Of a DNA stretch of 23,827 bases, positions 9,800 to 17,405 are shown in pieces. The stretch's first letter is position 1. Every line of letters starts with the position of its first letter. Source of the DNA: an uncultured Clostridia bacterium (GTDB taxonomy: Bacteria; Bacillota; Clostridia; Oscillospirales; UBA644); NCBI GenBank assembly GCA_904502105.1, contig CAJGDF010000001.1:1-23827 (forward strand), in the 5' to 3' direction. The notes below the pieces were generated by a model. That model had not been told where the DNA came from, searched no databases, and saw nothing but the letters and a program-made list of their open reading frames with translations. Position numbers and translations under genes: made by a program.

Positions 9800-10483
9800 A
9801 TGAATCTGTTAAAATTACTTTCCGTATTTTTGTCCGACAATATTTATTATATAAACGGTTCGGACTCACTTCCCCCTCCGTTGCCTCAGGAAAGAGAGTA
9901 TGAACTGCTGCATCTTCTTGAATACGGTGACGAAGCAGCAAGAAATGAATTGGTAGAACATAACCTGCGGCTTGTTGTGTACATCGCGCGAAAATTCGAA
10001 AACACGGGCATAAATCTTGAAGATCTTATTTCGATAGGCACTATCGGGCTGATAAAGGCGATAAATACTTTTCGGGCAGACAAAAACATCAAGCTTGCAA
10101 CATACTCTTCAAGATGCATCGAAAATGAGATACTGATGTTTTTACGTAAAAACACAGGCGTTAAAAACGAAATATCTATCGAAGCACCGCTAAATGTTGA
10201 CTGGGACGGAAACGAGCTTCTTTTATCGGACATTCTGGGCACGGATGCAAACGAGGTTTCAAAAAACGTTGAAACAGAAGCGGAAATAGATCAGTTAAGA
10301 AAAGCCTTGCTTTGTTTGAACGACAGAGAAAGGCAGATAATGAGCCTGCGCTTCGGACTCGTCGGCTCAAAAAGAGAATACACTCAAAAAGAAGTTGCGG
10401 ATATGCTCGGCATCTCACAGTCGTACATTTCCAGACTCGAAAAAAAGATACTCGAAAAACTGAAAGATAAGATGACGGTATAA
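9800..10483 (+). CDS. sigE: RNA polymerase sporulation sigma-E factor (pro-form)
   Basis: The 227-residue protein is nearly identical to SigE in its core: [16 protein letters not shown] (from residue 55), [15 protein letters not shown], and RCIENEI in region 2, [19 protein letters not shown] in the middle, and a region 4 helix-turn-helix at about 193-222 ([19 protein letters not shown]). It directs mother-cell transcription early in sporulation. The N terminus ends its pro-sequence at the conserved YYI-G block (Tyr16-Tyr17); by alignment with B. subtilis, where cleavage follows residue 27, only about 16 residues would be removed. GAAAGG lies 8 bases before the ATG. It forms an operon with spoIIGA. 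The sigG gene that commonly follows is absent; a terminator comes directly after the stop. Confidence 0.96.
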   Translation: MNLLKLLSVFLSDNIYYINGSDSLPPPLPQEREYELLHLLEYGDEAARNELVEHNLRLVVYIARKFENTGINLEDLISIGTIGLIKAINTFRADKNIKLATYSSRCIENEILMFLRKNTGVKNEISIEAPLNVDWDGNELLLSDILGTDANEVSKNVETEAEIDQLRKALLCLNDRERQIMSLRFGLVGSKREYTQKEVADMLGISQSYISRLEKKILEKLKDKMTV

Positions 10484-10527
10484 AAAAATGACCTGTATGA
10501 TTTATTAAACCATACAGGTCTGTTTTT
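10482..10527. terminator. Bidirectional terminator between sigE and argF
   Basis: A perfect 10-bp stem, GACCTGTATG (10490-10499) with CATACAGGTC (10511-10520), has an 11-base A/T loop. TGTTTTT follows on the plus strand, and on the minus strand the stem is followed by ATTTTTTT (complement of 10482-10489). It can therefore end both the spoIIGA-sigE transcript and the converging arginine operon. Confidence 0.88.
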
Positions 10528-10536
10528 ATTAACAAA

Positions 10537-11448
10537 TTATTTATGCATGCAAAGCCAGAGAACAGCTTTCTGAGCGTGAAGTCTGTTTTCTGCTTCGTCA
10601 AAGATCTCATCTGCATGAGCTTCGAAAACATCTTCGGTGATCTCGTCGCCTTTATGTGCGGGGAGACAGTGCTGAACCATGCAGCCCTCATTTGCAACAG
10701 CAAGAAGTTTTTCGTCGATACAGTAGCCGGCAAATGCTTTTCTGCGGATTTCTGCTTCGCCTTCCTGACCCATACTTGCCCAAACGTCGGTAAAGATAAC
10801 GTCGGCATCCTTAGCAGCTTCAAAAATATCGGTGGTCCACTGGAACTTATCGCCGTAAGAAGCGCCAACTTCCATGATATGGTCGCAGGGCTTGTAAGCT
10901 TCGGGAGTTGCGATAGAGAAGCTCATACCTGCGAGGAGACAGCCAACGAGAAGGCTGTTTGCCATGTTGTTGCCGTCACCGATATAACAAGCCTTGAGAC
11001 CGTCAAAGCCGCCTTTATGTTCTTTGATGGTGAGAAGGTCTGCGAGAACCTGACAGGGATGGCAGTAGTCTGTAAGACCGTTGATGATGGGAAGACCGGA
11101 GTATTCGGCAAGCTCTTCAACGTCAGACTGTTTGAATGTACGGATCATGATACCGTCAAGATATCTGCCGAAAACACGCGCGGTATCTTTGATGGACTCG
11201 CCTCTGCCGAGCTGAAGATCGTTACCGGAGAGGAAGAGAGGATAGCCGCCGAGCTGCTGCATACCAACCTCAAAAGAAACACGGGTTCTGGTGGAGCTCT
11301 TCTGGAAGATCATACCGAGAGTCATGCCTTCAAGATTTTTTGTGTTTTTCTTGCCTGCTTTTGTTTCGGCTTTCATTTCAGATGCAATATCAAGTATTTC
11401 AAAAAGCTCTTTCTGAGAGAGCTGTTCCATTGTTAAAAGCGATTTCAT
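10537..11448 (-). CDS. argF: Ornithine carbamoyltransferase
   Basis: It transfers the carbamoyl group to ornithine to give citrulline, in the cytoplasm. All signature motifs are present: SSTRTR at 51-56 (carbamoyl phosphate), HPCQ with the ADL that follows, DVWASMG (ornithine SMG loop) and HCLPAHKG with the catalytic Cys. The SMG loop separates it from aspartate carbamoyltransferase. With the start at 11448 (MKSLLTM) it has 303 residues, normal for the family; an in-frame ATG at 11460 would add four residues but directly abuts a hairpin. I prefer 11448 by comparison with argH and the ACT gene, which share the leader design. It is the last gene of the arginine operon, 142 bases after argD, and ends at the shared terminator. 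Confidence 0.95.
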   Translation of the reverse strand: MKSLLTMEQLSQKELFEILDIASEMKAETKAGKKNTKNLEGMTLGMIFQKSSTRTRVSFEVGMQQLGGYPLFLSGNDLQLGRGESIKDTARVFGRYLDGIMIRTFKQSDVEELAEYSGLPIINGLTDYCHPCQVLADLLTIKEHKGGFDGLKACYIGDGNNMANSLLVGCLLAGMSFSIATPEAYKPCDHIMEVGASYGDKFQWTTDIFEAAKDADVIFTDVWASMGQEGEAEIRRKAFAGYCIDEKLLAVANEGCMVQHCLPAHKGDEITEDVFEAHADEIFDEAENRLHAQKAVLWLCMHK

Positions 11449-11489
11449 AATTAAAACCATGGCTTTCGTTTTCGAAAGCCTACCTTTCT
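11449..11489 (-). promoter_or_regulatory. argF leader: hairpin between Shine-Dalgarno and start codon
   Basis: Read on the minus strand, AGAAAGG (11489-11483) is followed by TA and then a perfect 8-bp hairpin, GGCTTTCG-AAAA-CGAAAGCC (11480-11461), and by 12 bases before the ATG at 11448. The CTTTC of the hairpin can instead pair with the GAAAG of the Shine-Dalgarno sequence, which would hide it. The same design precedes argH and the ACT gene. Confidence 0.6.
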
Positions 11490-11519
11490 GTTGTTATTGA
11501 GTCTGGTTTTGGCACAAAA

Positions 11520-11540
11520 TTGCTGTTGTTTAAACAGCAA
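11520..11540. repeat. Inverted repeat in the argD-argF gap (8-bp stem)
   Basis: TTGCTGTT (11520-11527) and AACAGCAA (11533-11540) form an 8-bp stem with a 5-base loop. On the minus strand it is followed by TTTTGTG, so it could act as a weak terminator or an RNA-processing structure before argF. Confidence 0.6.
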
Positions 11541-11554
11541 AAGACACAAAACAT

Positions 11555-11578
11555 GTTTGAAAGATTAATCTTTCAAAC
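11555..11578. repeat. Perfect 24-base palindrome after argD
   Basis: The arm GTTTGAAAGATT (11555-11566) is followed directly by its exact complement AATCTTTCAAAC (11567-11578). It begins 12 bases after the argD stop codon on the minus strand. As RNA it could form a hairpin; as DNA its two-fold symmetry would suit a dimeric regulator. No T-run follows it, so it is not a standard terminator. An AAGGAG lies just before it (within 11580-11592) without a usable start codon. Confidence 0.7.
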
Positions 11579-11590
11579 TTTCACTCCTTA

Positions 11591-12784
11591 TTAATTACGG
11601 AATACGTTTGAAAGTCTGTTAAGACCTTCATCAATTTCTTCGTATGTTATTGTAAGCGGCGGGAGAAGACGGACAGACTGCTTTGCGGTAAGCATTACAA
11701 CGCCGTGTTTCAAGCCTTCGGCAACGATTTCCTTCGCAGGCTTGCTCTTGAAATCGATACCGAGCATAAGACCTCTGCCTCTTATTGCAGTGATCTCGTC
11801 GCCGAAAATATCTTTAAGCTTTGCTCTTATATATTCGCCTTTTTTTGTTACTTCTTCGTCAAAGCCGTCAGCCGTAACTCTGTCGACAACAACATTCGCA
11901 CCCGCGCAGGACACGAGGTTTCCGCCGAATGTTGAACCGTGATCACTGAAGCCGAGAGTTTTCTCGGTTTTTTCATTGAACATACATGCACCGATGGGAA
12001 GACCGCTCGCAAGACCCTTTGCAAGGGTTACGATATCGGGACAAATACCGCTGTGCATATAAGAAAGGAACTTACCTGTTCTTGCAATACCTGTCTGTAT
12101 CTCATCAACGATAAGAAGAATATCTTTTGAATGAACATATTCGCAAAGCTCTTTCAAGAAGCTGTCTTCAAGGGGAAGAACGCCGCCCTCACCCTGAATC
12201 GTTTCAAGCATAACTGCGCATATTTTATCGTCATTTTCGATAATACCTTTGATCTCATCAAGATCGGGCATCGCAAAGAGGAAGCCCTCTGTAAACGGGA
12301 AGAAATAATTATGAAAAACATCCTGACCGGTAGCGGCAAGAGTTGTTACGGTTCTTCCGTGGAAAGAATTGCGAAGAGTGAGGATCTTGTTTCTCTGAGC
12401 CTCTGCACCGTATTTATCAAAGCTGTATTTTCTTGCAGTTTTGATCGCGCATTCGTTTGCTTCCGCGCCCGAGTTACCGAAGAAGACCTTTTTCATGCCG
12501 CTTTTTTCACAAAGCTTTCCAGCAAGATCTGCGGTAACGGGATTATAGTAAAGATTTGAACAGTGTGCCAGAGTGGCAGCCTGAGAAGAAACTGCTTTTA
12601 CCCACTCAGCATCGGCAACACCGAGAGAGTTTGTGCCTATACCGCTGCCGAAATCGATATAATCTTTTCCGCTTTCATCGGCAAAATGAGCATTTTTACC
12701 TGCGGCAAAAGCAACGTCGAAACGTGCATATGTATTGGCAACAAAAGATTTATCCTGATTTTTTATTTCGTTAAAAGATTTCAT
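11591..12784 (-). CDS. argD: Acetylornithine aminotransferase
   Basis: This 397-residue PLP enzyme of class III converts N-acetylglutamate semialdehyde and glutamate to N-acetylornithine and 2-oxoglutarate. Visible motifs are GNSGAEAN at 103-110 (phosphate binding), NSFHGRT at 139-145, DEIQTG at 227-232 and the PLP lysine K256 in TLAKGLASGLPIG. Length is typical. The start is backed by TAAGGTG, which overlaps the stop codon of argB, with a 9-base gap between the genes, so the two are likely translationally coupled. Related ornithine and GABA aminotransferases are similar, but the operon settles the assignment. Confidence 0.95.
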   Translation of the reverse strand: MKSFNEIKNQDKSFVANTYARFDVAFAAGKNAHFADESGKDYIDFGSGIGTNSLGVADAEWVKAVSSQAATLAHCSNLYYNPVTADLAGKLCEKSGMKKVFFGNSGAEANECAIKTARKYSFDKYGAEAQRNKILTLRNSFHGRTVTTLAATGQDVFHNYFFPFTEGFLFAMPDLDEIKGIIENDDKICAVMLETIQGEGGVLPLEDSFLKELCEYVHSKDILLIVDEIQTGIARTGKFLSYMHSGICPDIVTLAKGLASGLPIGACMFNEKTEKTLGFSDHGSTFGGNLVSCAGANVVVDRVTADGFDEEVTKKGEYIRAKLKDIFGDEITAIRGRGLMLGIDFKSKPAKEIVAEGLKHGVVMLTAKQSVRLLPPLTITYEEIDEGLNRLSNVFRN

Positions 12785-12793
12785 ACTAACACC

Positions 12794-13660
12794 TTAAAGA
12801 GTATTGTCGATCATCGTTCCGATACCGCCGGATGTAAACATTTCGATGAGGATCGAATGTGCAACACGGCCGTCGATGATGTGTGCAGAATGTACACCGC
12901 TGTTGATTGCGGTCTCACAGCAACGGAGCTTGGGGATCATACCGCCTACGATAACGCCCTTTTCGATATATTCATTGATCTCATTCATTGCGATCTTGGG
13001 AATAAGGGTCGATTCATCATCTTTATCGGAAAGAACGCCCTTTGTATCGGTGAGGAGAATGAGTTTTTCAGCACCGAGCTTACCGGCGATATATGCAGCG
13101 GCGGTATCTGCGTTTACGTTATATGCATGACCGTCTTCACCGCCTGCAACGGTAGCAACAACGGGGATATAGCCTGCGCGAATATTATCTTCGATTATTT
13201 TTGTATTAACAGCGGTAATTTCACCGACAAATCCGTAGTCGTTTTTACCGTCTTCAAGTTTCTTTGCGCAAAGAAGCTCACTGTCAAGACCGCAAAGACC
13301 GACAGCTCTGCCGCCTGCATGAGAAATAAGAGTAACGAGATCTTTGTTAACCTTACCTGCAAGAGACATCTGAACGATATCCATTGTTTCGGCATCTGTA
13401 TATCTTAAACCGTTGATAAATTTAGATTCTTTTCCGAGCTTTGTGAGCATAGCGGTAATTTCGGGGCCGCCGCCGTGAACGAGAACGGTATTTATGCCGA
13501 CAAGAGAAAGGAGGATACAGTCGGAGACAACGGCATTTTTCATAATGTCGTTTACCATTGCATTTCCGCCATATTTAACAACTATAGTCTTACCGCTGAA
13601 GCGCTGGATATAAGGGAGCGCTTCTGATATAGTATAGGCTTTTTCTTCGTATTTGTTCAT
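12794..13660 (-). CDS. argB: Acetylglutamate kinase
   Basis: The 288-residue amino-acid kinase phosphorylates N-acetylglutamate with ATP. KYGGNAM at 29-35 and HGGGPEI at 62-68 bind ATP phosphates and substrate, and GLCGLDSELL and the C-terminal GGMIPKL are also present. About 28 residues come before KYGG, including ISEALPYIQRFSGKT; such an N-terminal helix is a mark of hexameric, arginine-inhibited kinases (Thermotoga, Pseudomonas type) and is absent from the E. coli enzyme. Feedback inhibition at this step is expected when ArgJ recycles acetyl groups, as here; it is inferred. The ATG overlaps the argJ stop codon by four bases (ATGA), with CGGAGA as ribosome binding site. Confidence 0.95.
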   Translation of the reverse strand: MNKYEEKAYTISEALPYIQRFSGKTIVVKYGGNAMVNDIMKNAVVSDCILLSLVGINTVLVHGGGPEITAMLTKLGKESKFINGLRYTDAETMDIVQMSLAGKVNKDLVTLISHAGGRAVGLCGLDSELLCAKKLEDGKNDYGFVGEITAVNTKIIEDNIRAGYIPVVATVAGGEDGHAYNVNADTAAAYIAGKLGAEKLILLTDTKGVLSDKDDESTLIPKIAMNEINEYIEKGVIVGGMIPKLRCCETAINSGVHSAHIIDGRVAHSILIEMFTSGGIGTMIDNTL

Positions 13661-14871
13661 GTGCGGTAGTCTCCGTTAATCTTTACGTAATCGTATGTAA
13701 GGTCGCAGCCGTATGCTTCGGCATATTCCATACCGTCGTTCATGTTGATATCAATGGTGATCTCATCGCAGATAAGAACCTGTTTTGCAATTTCTTCGGA
13801 GAAAGGAACGCCTGCACCGTTTTTGCAAACTTCAACTCGACCTGCGGAAGAAACGAAAGAAACGTCGATCTTAGTTACATCAACATCCTGGCCTGCATAA
13901 CCGAGTGCGCAGAGAACACGGCCCCAGTTTGCGTCGGCACCGAACATAGCTGCTTTAACGAGAGATGAGGAAACGACGGAAAGAGCAAGGCTTTTTGCGC
14001 ATGCATCTGTTTTGCAGCCGTAAACTCTTGCAATAATGAGCTTTGTTGCACCCTCACCGTCTTTAGCGACAGCTTTTGCGATCTCGATTGCAAGACCTGC
14101 AAGTGCTTCGGCAAAAACAAAGTAATCTTCGTTCTTTTCGGTGATATATTCGTTTTCCGCAAGGCCGGAAGCCATGATGGTCATCATATCGTTGGTGCTG
14201 GTATCACCGTCAACAGTTACCATGTTAAGAGATTTTTCAACGGCATAAACGAGGGCCTCGTGAAGAAGCTCGGGGCAAATGGCAGCATCGGTTGTTAAGA
14301 AACAAAGCATTGTTGCCATATTGGGATTGATCATACCGGAACCCTTTGCGATACCGCCGATCTTTACGGGCTTACCGTTAAGTTCGAGTTCAACAGCGAA
14401 GGATTTTTTTACGGTATCGGTAGTCATAATACCTTCAGCGGCACCGTTTCCGTCAGTGGAAAGAGCTGCAACGAGAGGATCGATACCTGAAAGGATAGCA
14501 TCGATATTAATAGGCTGACCGATAACACCGGTAGAGCCGATAATAACATCTTTCTCGGAAATTCCGAGTTTTTTTGCAATAGCAGAACAAGTGATCTCTG
14601 CTTTTTCAATACCGTCGGCATTACAGGTATTTGCATTGCCGCTGTTGCAGATAACAGCCTGAGCGTAGCCGTCGGAAATATTGTTTTTCGTTACGGTAAG
14701 GGGAGCGCCCTTAACGAGATTTCTTGTATAAACAGCAGCTGCGGTACATTTTTTCTCGCAGAAAATAAGGGCGAGATCTTTTTTGGACTGATTTTTTCTG
14801 ATGCCGCAGTGAACACCGGAAGCAGTGAATCCTTTGGGGGATGTGACGGATCCGTTTTCAATAAATTTCAT
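13657..14871 (-). CDS. argJ: Bifunctional glutamate N-acetyltransferase / ornithine acetyltransferase
   Basis: The 404-residue product moves the acetyl group from N-acetylornithine to glutamate, giving ornithine and regenerating acetylglutamate. The self-cleavage site is visible as GSGMINPNMATML at 177-189: the precursor is cut between Ala186 and Thr187, and Thr187 becomes the catalytic nucleophile. GFTASGVHCGI near the N terminus and GSTGVIG at 112-118 are also family typical. Whether it also uses acetyl-CoA (bifunctional) cannot be read from sequence alone; no separate argA or argE lies in the operon. AAAGGAA lies 7 bases before the ATG. It follows argC by 25 bases. Confidence 0.96.
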   Translation of the reverse strand: MKFIENGSVTSPKGFTASGVHCGIRKNQSKKDLALIFCEKKCTAAAVYTRNLVKGAPLTVTKNNISDGYAQAVICNSGNANTCNADGIEKAEITCSAIAKKLGISEKDVIIGSTGVIGQPINIDAILSGIDPLVAALSTDGNGAAEGIMTTDTVKKSFAVELELNGKPVKIGGIAKGSGMINPNMATMLCFLTTDAAICPELLHEALVYAVEKSLNMVTVDGDTSTNDMMTIMASGLAENEYITEKNEDYFVFAEALAGLAIEIAKAVAKDGEGATKLIIARVYGCKTDACAKSLALSVVSSSLVKAAMFGADANWGRVLCALGYAGQDVDVTKIDVSFVSSAGRVEVCKNGAGVPFSEEIAKQVLICDEITIDINMNDGMEYAEAYGCDLTYDYVKINGDYRT

Positions 14872-14896
14872 ATCAAAATTCCTTTATCTTATAAGT

Positions 14897-15937
14897 TTAT
14901 ATTGCAGGGGGAACGAAATCGATGCCTGCGGACTCATCAAGGCCGAGCGCGATATTCATATTCTGCACCGCCTGACCTGCGGCGCCTTTGAACATATTGT
15001 CGATTGCAGAAACGAGAATGAGCTTTCCTGTATGCTTATCCTCATGAACGGATATATCGCAATAGTTACTCATACGTACATTTCTGAGGTTTGCAACTTC
15101 ACCGAGAGGGAGAACTCTTACAAAACGCTCGTTTTTATACGTTTCGGTATAGATCTCGTGAACTTTTTCAAGAGTGATACCTTCTGCCTTGTTGGCATAA
15201 ATGGTTGAAATAATACCTCTGTTAACGGGAAGAAGATGAGGAACAAAAGTAACGTTAACTTTTTCGCCGGCAAAACGGGAAAGAGTCTGTTCTATCTCAG
15301 GGGTATGGCGGTGTTTACCTATATTATAGGGAGAGAACGCTTCGTTACATTCGGGATAATGTGTTTTCTGGGTAAGGCTTTTACCTGCGCCTGTAACACC
15401 GCTTTTTGAGTCGATAATAAAATCGTAGCCATTAACAAGGCCGTTTTTGATAGCAGGATAAGAAGCAAGAGCGATAGATGTGGGGTAGCAGCCGGGATTA
15501 CCGATTATTTTTGTATTTTTAACATCTTCTCTGTAGATTTCGGAAAGGCCGTAAACCTGTTTAGCATGAAGCTCGGGGTAAACGTATTCTTTGCCGTACC
15601 ATTCGGTGTAAACGTCACCGTCATCAAGACGGAAGTCTGCACCGAGATCGATAAAGAGTTTACCGGCTTTATCGCATGCAAGAGCAATTTCCTGAGAAAG
15701 ACCGTGGGGAAGAGATGCAAAAACAACATCACCCTTTTCGATCGCTTCTTCTTCGGAAACGAGAAGCTGTTCGCAAATGTTTCTGTATGCGGGATAAAGA
15801 TCCGCAAGGCTCTGTCCGGTGTAAGAAACAGAACTGAGAGCCGCAAGCTCTGCGTTGGGATGGCTTAAAAGAATTCTTACAAGCTCTGCCCCTGCATAAC
15901 CGGAAGCACCAATAACTGATATTTTATACTTATTCAT
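14897..15937 (-). CDS. argC: N-acetyl-gamma-glutamyl-phosphate reductase
   Basis: The 346-residue NADPH-dependent reductase turns acetylglutamyl phosphate into the semialdehyde. The N-terminal GASGYAGAELVRIL (10-23) is the dinucleotide-binding loop, and Cys150 in GNPGCYPTS is the catalytic thiol. HLLPVNRGI and the C-terminal GAAGQAVQNMN are also typical. Length matches type 1 ArgC (about 345). The ribosome binding site AAGGAAA stands 11 bases before the ATG. It lies 25 bases after argH and 25 bases before argJ, in a run of closely packed genes. Confidence 0.96.
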   Translation of the reverse strand: MNKYKISVIGASGYAGAELVRILLSHPNAELAALSSVSYTGQSLADLYPAYRNICEQLLVSEEEAIEKGDVVFASLPHGLSQEIALACDKAGKLFIDLGADFRLDDGDVYTEWYGKEYVYPELHAKQVYGLSEIYREDVKNTKIIGNPGCYPTSIALASYPAIKNGLVNGYDFIIDSKSGVTGAGKSLTQKTHYPECNEAFSPYNIGKHRHTPEIEQTLSRFAGEKVNVTFVPHLLPVNRGIISTIYANKAEGITLEKVHEIYTETYKNERFVRVLPLGEVANLRNVRMSNYCDISVHEDKHTGKLILVSAIDNMFKGAAGQAVQNMNIALGLDESAGIDFVPPAI

Positions 15938-15962
15938 AAATTCAGATTTTCCTTAATTAGTT

Positions 15963-17339
15963 TTATATATTATCGTTTGCTTTCAACAAGCGTTCAAGCT
16001 GAACCTTAACGGAATCGGGAGACGGTCCGCCTGCAGCTTTTCGGTTATTCATACAAGTTTCGAGATTGATAGAATCATAAACATCTTCACCGAACAAAGG
16101 TGAAAATTCTTTATATTCTTCAACAGTGAGAGTTTCAAGATCCTTGCCTGTCTGTTCGCAGTAAGCAACGGCTTTACCAACAGCTTTATAAGCATCTCTG
16201 AAGGGAAGACCTTTTCTTACGAGATAGTCTGCGCAGTCGGTGGCATTGATAAAGCCCTTTGAAGCAGCAGCTCGAAGATTATCCTTGTTTACGGTTGCTG
16301 TTTTGAGCATGGGAGTAAATACGGTAAGACACATCTTAACTGTATCAGCACAGTCGAAAGCAGCCTCTTTATCTTCCTGCATATCCTTGTTATACGCAAG
16401 GGGAAGAGATTTCATAACTGTTAAAAGAGTGGTAAGGCTGCCGTAAACTCTGCCTGTTTTACCTCTGCAAAGCTCTGCAACGTCGGGATTTTTCTTCTGA
16501 GGCATGATCGATGAGCCAGTGGAAAAAGCATCGTCAAGAGAAATAAATCTGAACTCGGACGAGCACCAGAGAATGATCTCCTCGCAGAAGCGGGAAAGAT
16601 GCATCATTATCATCGAACAGGCAGAACAGTATTCGATAAGGAAATCACGGTCGGAAACAGCATCAAGGCTGTTTTCGCAAATTCCGTCAAAACCGAGAAG
16701 ATCTGCGGACATATGTCTGTCGATAGGATACGTTGTTGTAGCTAATGCACCTGCGCCGAGAGGGCACATATTGAGCCTTTTTCTGCAATCCTTCAAACGC
16801 TGTCTGTCACGAAGGAACATCTGCGCGTAAGCAAGGATATAATGAGCGAAAGAAACAGGCTGAGCACGCTGAAGATGGGTATATGCAGGCATAACGTAGT
16901 CCGTAGTATCTTTTGCGATGTCTGTAATGGCAAGGATAAGACCGTTAAGAGCTGCATCCGTTTCGTCGATCTCCTGTCTCATATAAAGACGAATATCAAG
17001 AGCCACCTGATCGTTTCTTGAACGCGCGGTGTGAAGACGTTTGCCTGCATCACCGATACGTTCTGTAAGGATCGTTTCAATATTCATATGAATATCCTCG
17101 GCATCTGCCGAAAATTCAAGTTTACCGGATTCAACATCCTCAAGGATGCCGCGAAGTCCGTTATGAATGGCTTCTTTGTCTTCGACAGATATGATACCGC
17201 AGGCACAAAGCATTTCTGAATGTGCAATACTGCCTTCGATATCCTGTCGGTAAAGGCGCTGATCGAATGATATTGAGGAGTTGAAATCGTTTACACGGCT
17301 GTCAACATCTTTTGAAAATCTTCCTGACCAGAGTTTCAT
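15963..17339 (-). CDS. argH: Argininosuccinate lyase
   Basis: The 458-residue enzyme of the fumarase/aspartase superfamily splits argininosuccinate into arginine and fumarate, the last step of the pathway. The N terminus MKLWSGRFSK is characteristic, as are HTARSRNDQVALD at 103-115, THLQRAQP at 154-161 and the superfamily signature GSSIMPQKKNPD at 275-286 with the catalytic Ser loop. Length is normal. In many genomes argH directly follows argG; here the ACT and UPF0210 genes stand between. No good Shine-Dalgarno sequence is adjacent to the ATG; AGAAAGG lies 35 bases upstream, with a hairpin between (see leader). Confidence 0.96.
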   Translation of the reverse strand: MKLWSGRFSKDVDSRVNDFNSSISFDQRLYRQDIEGSIAHSEMLCACGIISVEDKEAIHNGLRGILEDVESGKLEFSADAEDIHMNIETILTERIGDAGKRLHTARSRNDQVALDIRLYMRQEIDETDAALNGLILAITDIAKDTTDYVMPAYTHLQRAQPVSFAHYILAYAQMFLRDRQRLKDCRKRLNMCPLGAGALATTTYPIDRHMSADLLGFDGICENSLDAVSDRDFLIEYCSACSMIMMHLSRFCEEIILWCSSEFRFISLDDAFSTGSSIMPQKKNPDVAELCRGKTGRVYGSLTTLLTVMKSLPLAYNKDMQEDKEAAFDCADTVKMCLTVFTPMLKTATVNKDNLRAAASKGFINATDCADYLVRKGLPFRDAYKAVGKAVAYCEQTGKDLETLTVEEYKEFSPLFGEDVYDSINLETCMNNRKAAGGPSPDSVKVQLERLLKANDNI

Positions 17340-17381
17340 TTTAATGACCGTTGCTTTCTTTTTTTAGAAAGCTTCCTTTCT
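17340..17381 (-). promoter_or_regulatory. argH leader: hairpin between Shine-Dalgarno and start codon
   Basis: On the minus strand, AGAAAGG (17381-17375), AA, and a 7-bp hairpin GCTTTCT / AGAAAGC with a 6-A loop (17372-17353) are followed by 13 bases to the ATG. Folding would bring the distant Shine-Dalgarno near the start. CTTTCT can alternatively pair with AGAAAG of the Shine-Dalgarno, hiding it. No other good ribosome binding site is visible. Confidence 0.6.
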
Positions 17382-17405
17382 ATACTGAAGATCAATGGAA
17401 TATAC

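Noticed and set aside
10543..11436. 297-codon open frame opposite argF, and similar long antisense frames opposite argB/argD (12563-13408) and the UPF0210 gene (17793-18239)
   Set aside because: All lie wholly within well-identified genes and look like shadow frames in composition.
11480..11554. 24-codon frame on the minus strand in the argD-argF gap, ending Glu-Arg-stop inside the argF Shine-Dalgarno
   Set aside because: It could be read as a leader peptide, but it has no ribosome binding site, only one arginine codon and no run of arginine codons. Worth remembering only if ribosome profiling shows signal.
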